Below are positions 25,688 through 32,755 of a stretch of DNA of 44,733 nucleotides, in pieces (the first letter of the stretch is position 1; each line of letters begins with the position of its first letter). Source of the stretch: a virus; the IMG/VR virus record IMGVR_UViG_3300042867_000519, positions 1 through 44,733 of that record; one strand, written 5' to 3'. Below the pieces are notes generated by a model, which did not search any database, had not been told where the DNA came from, and worked only from the letters and a program-made list of their open reading frames with translations. The translations under genes and the position numbers were made by a program.

Positions 25688-26743
25688 TTATTTGATTGCT
25701 CGTTTCGCTTGTAGTTTCTTAATAATAAAGGCACGCTGTGCGGCTTTTCTTTTTTCTTCTGAAGATGACATAGCAGCAAGATCGCTTTCTGGAGCGTCGT
25801 CTAGTTGATTGTCTGTGTCAGCAGAAAGTTCTTTTCTCAATTCATCTGCGGTTTTCTTGACAAACGCTGGATCTAGATTGAGAGATACTTCTTCTTCGCT
25901 TGCACTTGAAGACAATTGTTGCATGATATCGCTGTCTGTTGTGTTGGGCGCGGCGGTCAAAATATTTTCAATTGCACCACGAGTTGCTGTATCAAAGTCA
26001 GATCCACCGACACTTGAAACTGGTGCAACTTTCTTTGGACGACCCATACCAGCAATTCCTTTTGGAATATATGGTCCTTTTGGAGCTTCGGTTGGTGTGC
26101 CATCTGGAATGGTCTTGTGACCTTTGACTACCCAGCCGGTTGGAGAACTTGAATCTTGCACTTTAAACTTGCTGCCCACAGCACCTTTAACACGAATTTC
26201 TTCAATGTCCGATTCTGCAATAGCTTCGCGAATCATTCCCAAGATATCTTCTTTGAGACTGCCCATATTTTTTGATGTGGATGGTTTCTTAAATCCAGAT
26301 AATCTTTTGGTTTCGTCAATACGTTTTTGCTTTACCGCAACAACTTCTTGAATAATTACTTTTAATAGTGCTTTTAGTTCAGATTTTTTCATGGTAGTTT
26401 TGTTTTCTTGTAAATTATTTTCGCTGATTTTTGTATTTGGCATATCAGATTCAATCCACTTCTTTACTTTTTCAATCATAGCTGGAGACTTCCAGTTAAT
26501 TTCATATGGACTTATGTTCACGTCGTATTCTTTACCGTCCGGTCCTTTGACATAATGAAACAACTTGATATTGTCTTCTTCACGATCTTCATCTGCCCAA
26601 AATTTATATGGTCCTTTGCTAGTTTGAATCATAACAGAATTGTCAAACAACTCATTCAAATCAGTAGCATGTGTGTCTTGTGGCAATGGATGTTGATCTT
26701 GTAGCATTTCTTTGATCAAATCCTTTAGTTCAGATTTATTCAT
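25688..26743 (-). CDS. Unknown protein with two copies of the targeting-type helix
   Basis: The 351-aa protein begins MNKSELKDLIKEML and, at residue 118, contains a second full copy, MKKSELKALLKVIIQEVV, with its own ATG at 26,392. A third weaker copy (SLKEDILGMIREAIAES) follows near residue 165. The first 117 residues include a small folded domain (KGPYKFWADEDREED...YDVNISPYEINW). The C-terminal region is acidic, with Ser/Asp-rich stretches and a basic end. It looks like two cargo genes fused head to tail, and the internal ATG could also give a short product of 234 aa. The function is unknown; virion-internal is my inference. Confidence 0.7.
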   Translation of the reverse strand: MNKSELKDLIKEMLQDQHPLPQDTHATDLNELFDNSVMIQTSKGPYKFWADEDREEDNIKLFHYVKGPDGKEYDVNISPYEINWKSPAMIEKVKKWIESDMPNTKISENNLQENKTTMKKSELKALLKVIIQEVVAVKQKRIDETKRLSGFKKPSTSKNMGSLKEDILGMIREAIAESDIEEIRVKGAVGSKFKVQDSSSPTGWVVKGHKTIPDGTPTEAPKGPYIPKGIAGMGRPKKVAPVSSVGGSDFDTATRGAIENILTAAPNTTDSDIMQQLSSSASEEEVSLNLDPAFVKKTADELRKELSADTDNQLDDAPESDLAAMSSSEEKRKAAQRAFIIKKLQAKRAIK

Positions 26744-26746
26744 AAT

Positions 26747-27244
26747 TTATTGTTTGTCTTTGATGCCGTTGATTCTGTCCACGATTTGACCTTGTTTCTT
26801 TGCCAAACTTGCTTTTTTACGTTCAAGTCCTTCTATTTTTCTTTGGACTGGTGCCTGTAACTTGGCAACATCAGCATCAATTTTTCGAATGTCATTGGTG
26901 AATTTATCCAAAGCGGCTTGATATGTGGCCAATGATTTTTTGTCTGAGTCTTTCATACCAGATTCTGGTGAAGCAATACCCATCGCACCAACTTCACCAA
27001 TTTCTTGAATAGTTTCATTTTGTTCAACTGAATCTGTATTTACACTAAAATACAAAACGCCGTTGTTTTCATAAATTTCTACAATTTCCAAATTGTGTGA
27101 ACCAGCATGAGTCATTATCTTCACATCTTTTATAGAATTTTCACCAACAATTTTATTCACAGCATCAGCGTTCTGACCAATATTTTCATTCAGTTTACGC
27201 TGAACAATTTCTTTGATAAGATTTCTTAGTTCAAATTTTTTCAT
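26747..27244 (-). CDS. Unknown coiled-coil protein with targeting-type N-terminus
   Basis: The protein has 165 aa. The N-terminus MKKFELRNLIKEIVQRKLNE is the shared helix and ends in L-N-E. A short beta-rich part follows (THAGSHNLEIVEIYENNGVL). The C-terminal 60 residues (from about residue 105) are a Lys/Glu/Ala coiled coil (KFTNDIRKIDADVAKLQAPV). Its ATG overlaps the stop of the upstream gene by 4 bp, so translation is coupled. The function is unknown. Confidence 0.7.
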   Translation of the reverse strand: MKKFELRNLIKEIVQRKLNENIGQNADAVNKIVGENSIKDVKIMTHAGSHNLEIVEIYENNGVLYFSVNTDSVEQNETIQEIGEVGAMGIASPESGMKDSDKKSLATYQAALDKFTNDIRKIDADVAKLQAPVQRKIEGLERKKASLAKKQGQIVDRINGIKDKQ

Positions 27245-27606
27245 TTGCCGTGCATTTTTAATATTTCTTCAGCAGCGGCTTTTGCTTTTTTAGCCAATTC
27301 AACTTCACGCTTTTCTTCTGGATTATTCATGTCTGTTTCATCATGTTCTTCATTCATTCCTTTATTTTCATAAGCAGCCCACATTTCACAAACACGCTGA
27401 TTACCTTCGTTTTTAGAATTGTGCATCTTCCACATTGTTGCATAAGCTTTTTGTGGAACATCTTTGTATCTACTCAACAATTTCTTTTTAAGAGCAGCTG
27501 GAAAATTTGGTGGAGTTCCTTCTTGTAGATTGGTTTCAGCCACTCCCAATCCAATTGCTTCTTTTACTATTTGTCTTACCAGTTGTTTTAGTTGATTTTT
27601 ATTCAT
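27241..27606 (-). CDS. Unknown 121-aa protein with targeting-type N-terminus
   Basis: The N-terminus MNKNQLKQLVRQIVKEAIG is the shared helix. The middle (about residues 30-77) contains FPAALKKKLLSRYKDVPQKA then YATMWKMHNSKNEGN, a compact helical segment. The C-terminus is Glu/Lys-rich (EEKREVELAKKAKAAAEE). It is the first gene of a three-gene run of such proteins and is preceded by a copy of the TGATATTTATA motif 29 bp upstream. Confidence 0.7.
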   Translation of the reverse strand: MNKNQLKQLVRQIVKEAIGLGVAETNLQEGTPPNFPAALKKKLLSRYKDVPQKAYATMWKMHNSKNEGNQRVCEMWAAYENKGMNEEHDETDMNNPEEKREVELAKKAKAAAEEILKMHGK

Positions 27607-27634
27607 AGATTTTCTATTCTTATTTTTAAGTATA

Positions 27635-27645
27635 TATAAATATCA
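27635..27645 (-). promoter_or_regulatory. TGATATTTATA motif, copy 4
   Basis: An exact copy lies 29 bp upstream of the ATG at 27,606. Because a terminator lies further upstream, this gene cluster needs its own promoter, which makes this copy the best promoter candidate of the set. Confidence 0.5.
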
Positions 27646-27790
27646 ATAAGTTTATAAAAAAAGTGTATTTAAGTTACACAGTGTTTGCATTTATTGTGTG
27701 ATTTGTGATGCTCGGAATCAAGATTGTATAGTCAGATATATACAGATGTCAAGAACAAAATACTCAACAACATGTTCTTATAACAATATA

Positions 27791-27826
27791 TAAAAAAGAA
27801 AACCACCGATTTTTTGGTGGTTTTCA
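27791..27826 (-). terminator. Rho-independent terminator after tail tube gene
   Basis: A GAAAACCACC (27,798-27,807) / GGTGGTTTTC (27,816-27,825) stem has an 8-nt loop and is followed on the minus strand by a six-U run. It lies 30 bp past the tail tube stop. Confidence 0.9.
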
Positions 27827-27855
27827 GGTGTAGAATCAAACTTTAATATGTTATA

Positions 27856-28350
27856 TCAATATTGTAGGATACAATAATCCATGGTCAGTGTCATGCTGAT
27901 GGTCAATGCTTCGTTTGCACTCCAATCCAAACCGGCACCATTGAAATCGACGGTGGATGGAAAGCACCCCTTCAGTTGCCATTGTTCAACTTTGTCGCCG
28001 ACTGGTCCAAGAACGTCGATGCTAACATCTTTTTTGTAAAAATCAGCATAGCCGTTACGACCTGTGACAGATTCATGAGCCAAACGAACCCACTCCATGC
28101 ATGCTTGTGCAGCAGATGGAACGATTGGGTCATATAAAGAAATTTGAATGTCTTGCCATTCACTCTTGCCCTTCAGTTTGCGATATGTGTTGATGTGGTC
28201 AAGTTTGATTGTTCCATTTGTGATACTTGGACGAGCAGCGGCTTTGATAAGATATGCTGGAATGCCGTCGATGTTCATGATAAAACGGTTCTGAACTTTT
28301 GGTTCAAAACTCGTAAAGAATATTTGATTTGCGTCTAGTAGTTCTGCCAT
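27856..28350 (-). CDS. Tail tube protein, T4 gp19 family
   Basis: The 164-aa protein is the same length as T4 gp19 (163 aa) and forms the inner tail tube. Family features are the opening FEPKVQNRFIMNIDGIPAYL, the IKLDHINTYRKLKGKSEWQD loop, YDPIVPSAAQACMEWVR, and a beta-rich C-terminus with LTMDYC. It has one of the few clear Shine-Dalgarno sites in the window (CGGAGAAAC about 8 bp before the ATG), fitting high expression. It is separated from the sheath gene by an inserted cassette. Confidence 0.93.
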   Translation of the reverse strand: MAELLDANQIFFTSFEPKVQNRFIMNIDGIPAYLIKAAARPSITNGTIKLDHINTYRKLKGKSEWQDIQISLYDPIVPSAAQACMEWVRLAHESVTGRNGYADFYKKDVSIDVLGPVGDKVEQWQLKGCFPSTVDFNGAGLDWSANEALTISMTLTMDYCILQY

Positions 28351-28478
28351 AATTATGTTTCTCCGATTGATTGTTTACTGTGAGTTTTCACTAATAATAA
28401 ATAAAGAACTGTCAATGAAATATTTTCTTTACATATAAGATATATAATACTATACTGCATACGAACTCAAATACACTT

Positions 28479-30029
28479 ATGGCAAGACCCAAGAAAAATC
28501 CAATACACACAAACATGCTTTGCAAGACATGCCAAATGGATTTTCAAGTCAAATGGGTCAAACGAAATATACAAAAATATTGTTGTAAGTCATGTGCCAA
28601 TAAAGACCCAGAGGTGCTGCTAAAAATGAGGCAATCTCAAAAACAAACTTCGTTGCTAAAATATGGTGTGGAACATCCTATGCAGACAGCAAGTGTTGTA
28701 CAGAACCTCAAGATCAGTATGAAAGCAAAGTATGGTAAAGAGTTTGCTCAACAAGTAAAATCTATCAACGACAAGTCTAAGCGAACCAACATGATACACT
28801 ATGGAGTTGAAAATATTCTACAAAAAAACAGTCCATTGAGAGAAAAGATCATAGATGGTTGGATGAAAAAATATGGAGTGGATAATCCTGGTAAATCTCG
28901 TGAAGTTATAGATCGCAGAAGTAAAGTAAAACAAGAAAATCATTATGAAAAACTTTGTGCATATTTTAATAATCAAAAAATAGAATGGTTGATAAAACCA
29001 GAAGAATATGATGGTTATCATTTTTCCAAGAAATACAATTTCAAGTGTAAGAAATGCAATGGAGGATTTGATTCTACTGTATATGTTCCCACAGATGTGT
29101 TTTGTGAATTGTGTCATCCTGAAAAGAAAATCACCGCCGAAACATCATTGCACGAGTTTTTGGTGTCTGAACTAAACGGAAAAACTGTGTCAAGACACAA
29201 TCGAACTATATTAGAAGGTAAAGAACTTGACTTTTATATACCAGAATTAAATTTTGCTATTGAATATAATGGTTTATATTGGCACAGAGAAGGTCAAACA
29301 AGAATGAGTAAAAACTATCATTTGGATAAAACAACAAAATGTGCAGAGAAAAATATACGATTGATTCATATATTTGAGAATGAATGGAAACATAAAACAA
29401 ATATTGTTAAATCTATTATTCGCCAAAGTTTGGGCGGTTCAATGGCTAAAATATATGGCAGAGAATGTGAAATCAAAAAAGTTGATAAAAACAGCAAACG
29501 AGAGTTCTTGAATAATTGTCATATACAAGGTGATGATCGTTGCAGTGTTGCTTATGGATTATACTATAAAGATTCTCTTGTGAGTATTATGACATTTTGT
29601 AAGAGTCGATTTGATAAGAAAATAGAATGGGAAATATCAAGATTTTGCAATTCACTCAATACACGAATACTTGGTGGTGCCAGTAAATTGTTTAGTATCT
29701 TTTTAGAAGATTATAAACCAAACAGCGTGGTAAGTTATTCTGACAGACGATTTTTTACTGGTGACATATATAACAAACTTGGCATGCAGTTTGTTGGAAA
29801 TACTGCACAAGGATATCATTATGTATCGCCGGATTTTAGCACATTATTCAATCGTCAAATGTTTCAAAAATCCAAACTAAAGAAAAAATTACAAAAATTT
29901 GATGAGTCATTGTCTGAATGGGAAAATATGAAAGTTAATGGATTTGATAGAATATGGGATTGTGGGCATTCAAAGTGGATTTTTAAAAATTCTATAAAGA
30001 ATAATACACTGTCTGTTAATATAGTGTAA
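28479..30029 (+). CDS. Homing endonuclease, EDxHD/Vsr-like nuclease with repeated DNA-binding motifs
   Basis: This 516-aa protein is on the opposite strand from its neighbours. Near the N-terminus are CxxC pairs (CKTCQMDF, CCKSC), a zinc-finger-like element. They are followed by repeated units of the form KYGVEHPMQ / HYGVENILQ / KYGVDNPGK, typical of phage homing enzymes and their DNA-recognition repeats. The nuclease core around residues 235-310 reads ELDFYIPELNFAIEYNGLYW then H, with a downstream Y-H-L-D-K-T-T-K, which fits the EDxHD family related to Vsr/PD-(D/E)XK. The C-terminal part resembles the extension seen in Hef-like proteins. It is a free-standing selfish element inserted between tail genes. 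Confidence 0.85.
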   Translation: MARPKKNPIHTNMLCKTCQMDFQVKWVKRNIQKYCCKSCANKDPEVLLKMRQSQKQTSLLKYGVEHPMQTASVVQNLKISMKAKYGKEFAQQVKSINDKSKRTNMIHYGVENILQKNSPLREKIIDGWMKKYGVDNPGKSREVIDRRSKVKQENHYEKLCAYFNNQKIEWLIKPEEYDGYHFSKKYNFKCKKCNGGFDSTVYVPTDVFCELCHPEKKITAETSLHEFLVSELNGKTVSRHNRTILEGKELDFYIPELNFAIEYNGLYWHREGQTRMSKNYHLDKTTKCAEKNIRLIHIFENEWKHKTNIVKSIIRQSLGGSMAKIYGRECEIKKVDKNSKREFLNNCHIQGDDRCSVAYGLYYKDSLVSIMTFCKSRFDKKIEWEISRFCNSLNTRILGGASKLFSIFLEDYKPNSVVSYSDRRFFTGDIYNKLGMQFVGNTAQGYHYVSPDFSTLFNRQMFQKSKLKKKLQKFDESLSEWENMKVNGFDRIWDCGHSKWIFKNSIKNNTLSVNIV

Positions 30030-30110
30030 ATAGTATTGACTATACCAATCAAATGTATAACAATACATATTATCAATCAATAACGGTTGATGCAACAAAA
30101 GAAATAATAT

Positions 30111-30326
30111 ATGAATAAGTATATCGTATTAGCACTAGCAACAGTATTGTCAGTTGTAGCCGCAGAACAGAAAGAACGCCCACCATTGACCGATGCACAA
30201 AAAGCAATCGTTGCCAAGTATGATACCAACAAGGATGGTAAGTTGGACAAAGAAGAACGAGCAAAGATTACACCAGAAGATGCAGCAAAGTTGCCGCCTC
30301 CTACCGCTGGTAAAAAGAAGCAATAA
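30111..30326 (+). CDS. Small exported EF-hand protein
   Basis: The 71-aa protein has a signal-peptide-like start MNKYIVLALATVLSVVAAEQ (probable cut after Ala18), then one canonical EF-hand loop DTNKDGKLDKEE (positions 1, 3, 5, 9 and 12 of the calcium loop are all suitable: D, N, D, D, E). A Lys/Pro-rich tail follows. It resembles small EF-hand proteins of bacteria such as Verrucomicrobia and Planctomycetes rather than any phage family I know. It sits on the plus strand behind the homing endonuclease with its own terminator. A TTGACT at 30,036-30,041 could be a -35 box but no good -10 is visible. It may be a gene acquired from a host. Confidence 0.75.
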   Translation: MNKYIVLALATVLSVVAAEQKERPPLTDAQKAIVAKYDTNKDGKLDKEERAKITPEDAAKLPPPTAGKKKQ

Positions 30327-30349
30327 GTTCGTGAAGCAATAATTCACTT

Positions 30350-30380
30350 AAAAAAAAGCCCCGATTTCTCGGGGCTTTTT
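30350..30380. terminator. Bidirectional terminator between EF-hand gene and nucleotidyltransferase gene
   Basis: A GCCCCGA / TCGGGGC stem is flanked by A7 on the left and T5 on the right. It serves the plus-strand EF-hand gene (stop 30,326) and the convergent minus-strand gene (stop at 30,390). Confidence 0.92.
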
Positions 30381-30389
30381 AATAGGTGA

Positions 30390-31283
30390 TTATGTCGTCA
30401 GTTTGTGAAATCCTCTGGCAACGTCAGAATAAACAGTTTCAATATCTAAATTGAATCTGCCAGCCAGTTTTTCTAAAATTGGATTTATATCTGGATATTT
30501 TTTATATTTTGTTGTATAACCATATATTTCATCTACAACATCATCCACCGACGACTCATATTCGCTTTTGTTCATCGCAATTTCTTTGACGCTCATCTTT
30601 TTATCATATGTCTTGGCTATATTATCTTTGATTTTATCCAAATATCCATGAGCACGAATAATCTTGAATACTATATTTTCTTCACTCAATTCGCCGCCAC
30701 TATCCAAACCAGATTGACGATACTTATAAAGCTTGTCCAACAGACTCTTTAGAGCAGTTTCATCATGTTTTGACAATAGTGTTGTTATTTTCTTCTTGTA
30801 TTCTTTATACTTCTTTTTTATAAGTTCTTTGTTGAAAGTTGGACTTTCCTTAACAGGTTCTTGTATCCAATCATTTTTATATACACTATATGAACTGGCT
30901 GAAGTGGGTACATGTGCTGTGTCTTGAACATATATTTCAACATCATGACCTTTCATGGTAATATTATGTTTGTTGTTCCAACCCACTTTTATAGCATCAA
31001 ATAATGTTTGAGCATCATCTGCTGTCATATCCAAATCTTTAAAATCTGTGACAACATGCAAGTCAATATCACTATAATCTGTCCAATTATAATTGGTGAT
31101 GCTGCCAATGATAACAATATCATGTATCTTTATATGTATATTATTTTCTTTCTTGAGATTAGCCACAAAATCTTGGGCGATTTTTAACAATCCTTTGCGC
31201 ACTATATTATCAAGTTTGGCACCATCTTCATTGATGTTCCAAAGTTTTGGACAAAGAGTATTGCGATATAAAGGATAATTCAT
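30390..31283 (-). CDS. Nucleotidyltransferase-fold protein (pol beta superfamily)
   Basis: The 297-aa protein has the NTase signature: helix GS motif IIGSITNYNW (Gly60-Ser61), then YSDIDLHVV with Asp72 and Asp74, and a third acidic candidate, Glu116, in HDVEIYVQD. This supports transfer of a nucleotide to an RNA, protein or small-molecule target; the substrate is unknown. I recall the GS...YNW...SDIDLH pattern followed by a VEIYVQD segment from several marine phages. The C-terminal 140 residues are helical and Lys-rich. Its ATG overlaps the TGA of the HAD gene (ATGA), so the two are translated together. Confidence 0.8.
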   Translation of the reverse strand: MNYPLYRNTLCPKLWNINEDGAKLDNIVRKGLLKIAQDFVANLKKENNIHIKIHDIVIIGSITNYNWTDYSDIDLHVVTDFKDLDMTADDAQTLFDAIKVGWNNKHNITMKGHDVEIYVQDTAHVPTSASSYSVYKNDWIQEPVKESPTFNKELIKKKYKEYKKKITTLLSKHDETALKSLLDKLYKYRQSGLDSGGELSEENIVFKIIRAHGYLDKIKDNIAKTYDKKMSVKEIAMNKSEYESSVDDVVDEIYGYTTKYKKYPDINPILEKLAGRFNLDIETVYSDVARGFHKLTT

Positions 31284-31843
31284 TCGATCAGAAATGGTTG
31301 CAATTTTTTGATGCTACTTGAAGCGTCGGTGTGCAATATAGCAATACGATGATATGCAACATTATCCCAAACATTTATGTTCTTTTGAGTATCATCCAAT
31401 AATACATGAGTAACACGTCCGGTTGTTTTTAAAACATATTCCGGCTTTTTTGAACCAGCAGAAGCAATAATAACTTTCACAGTTGGATCAATATGTTTGA
31501 TAATCCATGCAGTTTTTTGTTGAACAATGCTGCTGCCTTGACCCGCACTTAAAATAACCGGAGGTGGGTTCGTGAAGTTCTCTTTGATAAAATCCCATAG
31601 AATTTTAGCATCTGGCATTGGTTTCAAATCAATCCAAAAATTTGGCTTGCTTGCAATTAATTTCCAAAATGAACTCTTTCCATTTTTTGCTTCATATTCT
31701 TTTGGAGTCAATCCACCAGAAAGCTCCATAAATCCAGCTTCCATATCAACCAAAACTCCATCCATGTCACAGTATAATTGAACTTGCAGAGCACTTTTTT
31801 CTTCTTCTTCTTCTTTCAATAGATCTTTTAACAATATATGCAT
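31280..31843 (-). CDS. HAD-superfamily phosphatase (5'-nucleotidase-like) with N-terminal L-K-E helix
   Basis: The 187-aa protein has HAD motif I LYCDMDGVLVDM, with nucleophile Asp26 and Asp28. Motif II is VILSAGQGS, a Lys precedes motif III near SAGSKKPEY, and motif IV is HVLLDDTQKN. The cap insertion MELSGGLTPKEYEAKNGKSS is like those of 5'(3')-deoxyribonucleotidases, so dNMP or another small phosphate ester is the likely substrate. The first 16 residues, MHILLKDLLKEEEEEK, loosely match the N-terminal targeting-type helix of other genes here, with an L-K-E tripeptide. It is translationally coupled to the nucleotidyltransferase gene. Confidence 0.8.
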   Translation of the reverse strand: MHILLKDLLKEEEEEKSALQVQLYCDMDGVLVDMEAGFMELSGGLTPKEYEAKNGKSSFWKLIASKPNFWIDLKPMPDAKILWDFIKENFTNPPPVILSAGQGSSIVQQKTAWIIKHIDPTVKVIIASAGSKKPEYVLKTTGRVTHVLLDDTQKNINVWDNVAYHRIAILHTDASSSIKKLQPFLIE

Positions 31844-31847
31844 ATAC

Positions 31848-31858
31848 TATAAATATCA
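31848..31858 (-). promoter_or_regulatory. TGATATTTATA motif, copy 5
   Basis: An exact copy spans the stop codon of the homing endonuclease gene (its first three bases are the TGA) and ends 4 bp before the ATG at 31,843. Confidence 0.35.
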
Positions 31859-32653
31859 CGATTTTGTTGAATGAGCGAGTTTTTTCTTTGAGTTTTCCCA
31901 AACTATTTCAACACCATAACCGGCCAACATCAATTTATTTGTTTTAATAGCATCTTTGTTCCATTTTTCTTTTGCCGTCATGTGCAAAGACTTATTATAA
32001 TAATCCGGTTGACATTTTGATGGATTGCAATGCCAATAATCACCGTAACATTCTATTGCTTTTTTTAACGACGGTATGTAAATATCCACCGAACATCTTG
32101 CATCTTTTAGATATTCTTCCAACCGTGCGTCTGGATATTCTAATAAAACAAGATCATAAGTTTGTTTTTGAAACTTAGATATGCGTTTTCCGTTTGATAA
32201 TATGGCAGACGGGCTATCAAAATAGCACGCGGTTCCGTATTTTCTCATGCAAGTATTTGCAGCTTTTTCCGGATTGTTGTATTTATAATTTCCGTATTTT
32301 GTTAGTTTGGTTTCCGATATTTTCAATCGAGACTTTTTTGAATTCATTGGATTGTTTGTTAAAAATATGTTTCTGCACATCTCTTTGTGCTCATTGGATT
32401 TCACATTACATTCATTTGAACAATATTGCTGCAATTTTCCAGACCTTGGGTGTAGTATTCTTTTATATCTATCAAACGGTTTATTGCAATTTAGGCAATT
32501 TACAATTTCGTGATTTTGCGATTTTCTCCAAGCATACATGGCTTTTGTGTCTATGAATCTTTTATTTCTGTGCTTCCAATCAACCGTGAAATATTTACCA
32601 GTCCATTCGCAAATTTTATTTATTGACTTCGGGTTTCCATAATTTGTTTTCAT
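31856..32653 (-). CDS. Second homing endonuclease, Vsr/EDxHD-like
   Basis: I chose the ATG at 32,653 (265 aa); a TTG at 32,683 would add 10 residues. There is a zinc-finger-like pair CLNCNKPFDRY...CSNEC in the N-terminal half, then repeats of the KYGNYKYNNPEKA / KYGTACYF type. The catalytic region SVDIYIPSLKKAIECYGDYW is followed by H, C and a downstream H-M-T-A-K-E-K-W...D, which matches Vsr-like/EDxHD nucleases. It differs in sequence from the endonuclease at 28,479 but has the same architecture. It sits between tail sheath and HAD genes, downstream of the sheath terminator. Confidence 0.8.
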   Translation of the reverse strand: MKTNYGNPKSINKICEWTGKYFTVDWKHRNKRFIDTKAMYAWRKSQNHEIVNCLNCNKPFDRYKRILHPRSGKLQQYCSNECNVKSNEHKEMCRNIFLTNNPMNSKKSRLKISETKLTKYGNYKYNNPEKAANTCMRKYGTACYFDSPSAILSNGKRISKFQKQTYDLVLLEYPDARLEEYLKDARCSVDIYIPSLKKAIECYGDYWHCNPSKCQPDYYNKSLHMTAKEKWNKDAIKTNKLMLAGYGVEIVWENSKKKLAHSTKS

Positions 32654-32704
32654 ATAAACATAAATATACGACCCTGTAGGCAAAATGATGAAATCCTGCT
32701 ATAT

Positions 32705-32735
32705 AAAAAAGAAACCCACTTTTTAGTGGGTTTCT
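32705..32735 (-). terminator. Rho-independent terminator after tail sheath gene
   Basis: A GAAACCCACT (32,711-32,720) / AGTGGGTTTC (32,725-32,734) stem has a 4-nt loop and is followed on the minus strand by a run of six U. It lies 21 bp past the sheath stop. Confidence 0.93.
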
Positions 32736-32755
32736 TGTAATCAATTTTTTATGAT

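Larger units (their letters stand above)
27607..27855. promoter_or_regulatory. 249-bp gene-free gap with motif and tail-tube terminator
   Basis: This is the largest gap in the window. It contains the TGATATTTATA motif (27,635-27,645), an AAGAAC...GTTCTT dyad near 27,750-27,780, and the tail-tube terminator. I looked for a tRNA or small ORF and saw none. Confidence 0.5.

Noticed and set aside
27607-27855. Possible tRNA or small RNA in the largest gap
   Set aside because: No cloverleaf, T-loop consensus or CCA end was seen; only short AT-rich dyads and a terminator.
12883-31858. Calling the TATAAATA-containing motif a classical T4 late promoter
   Set aside because: The T4-type box points away from the genes in all five copies, and some copies lie only about 5 bp from the start codon.
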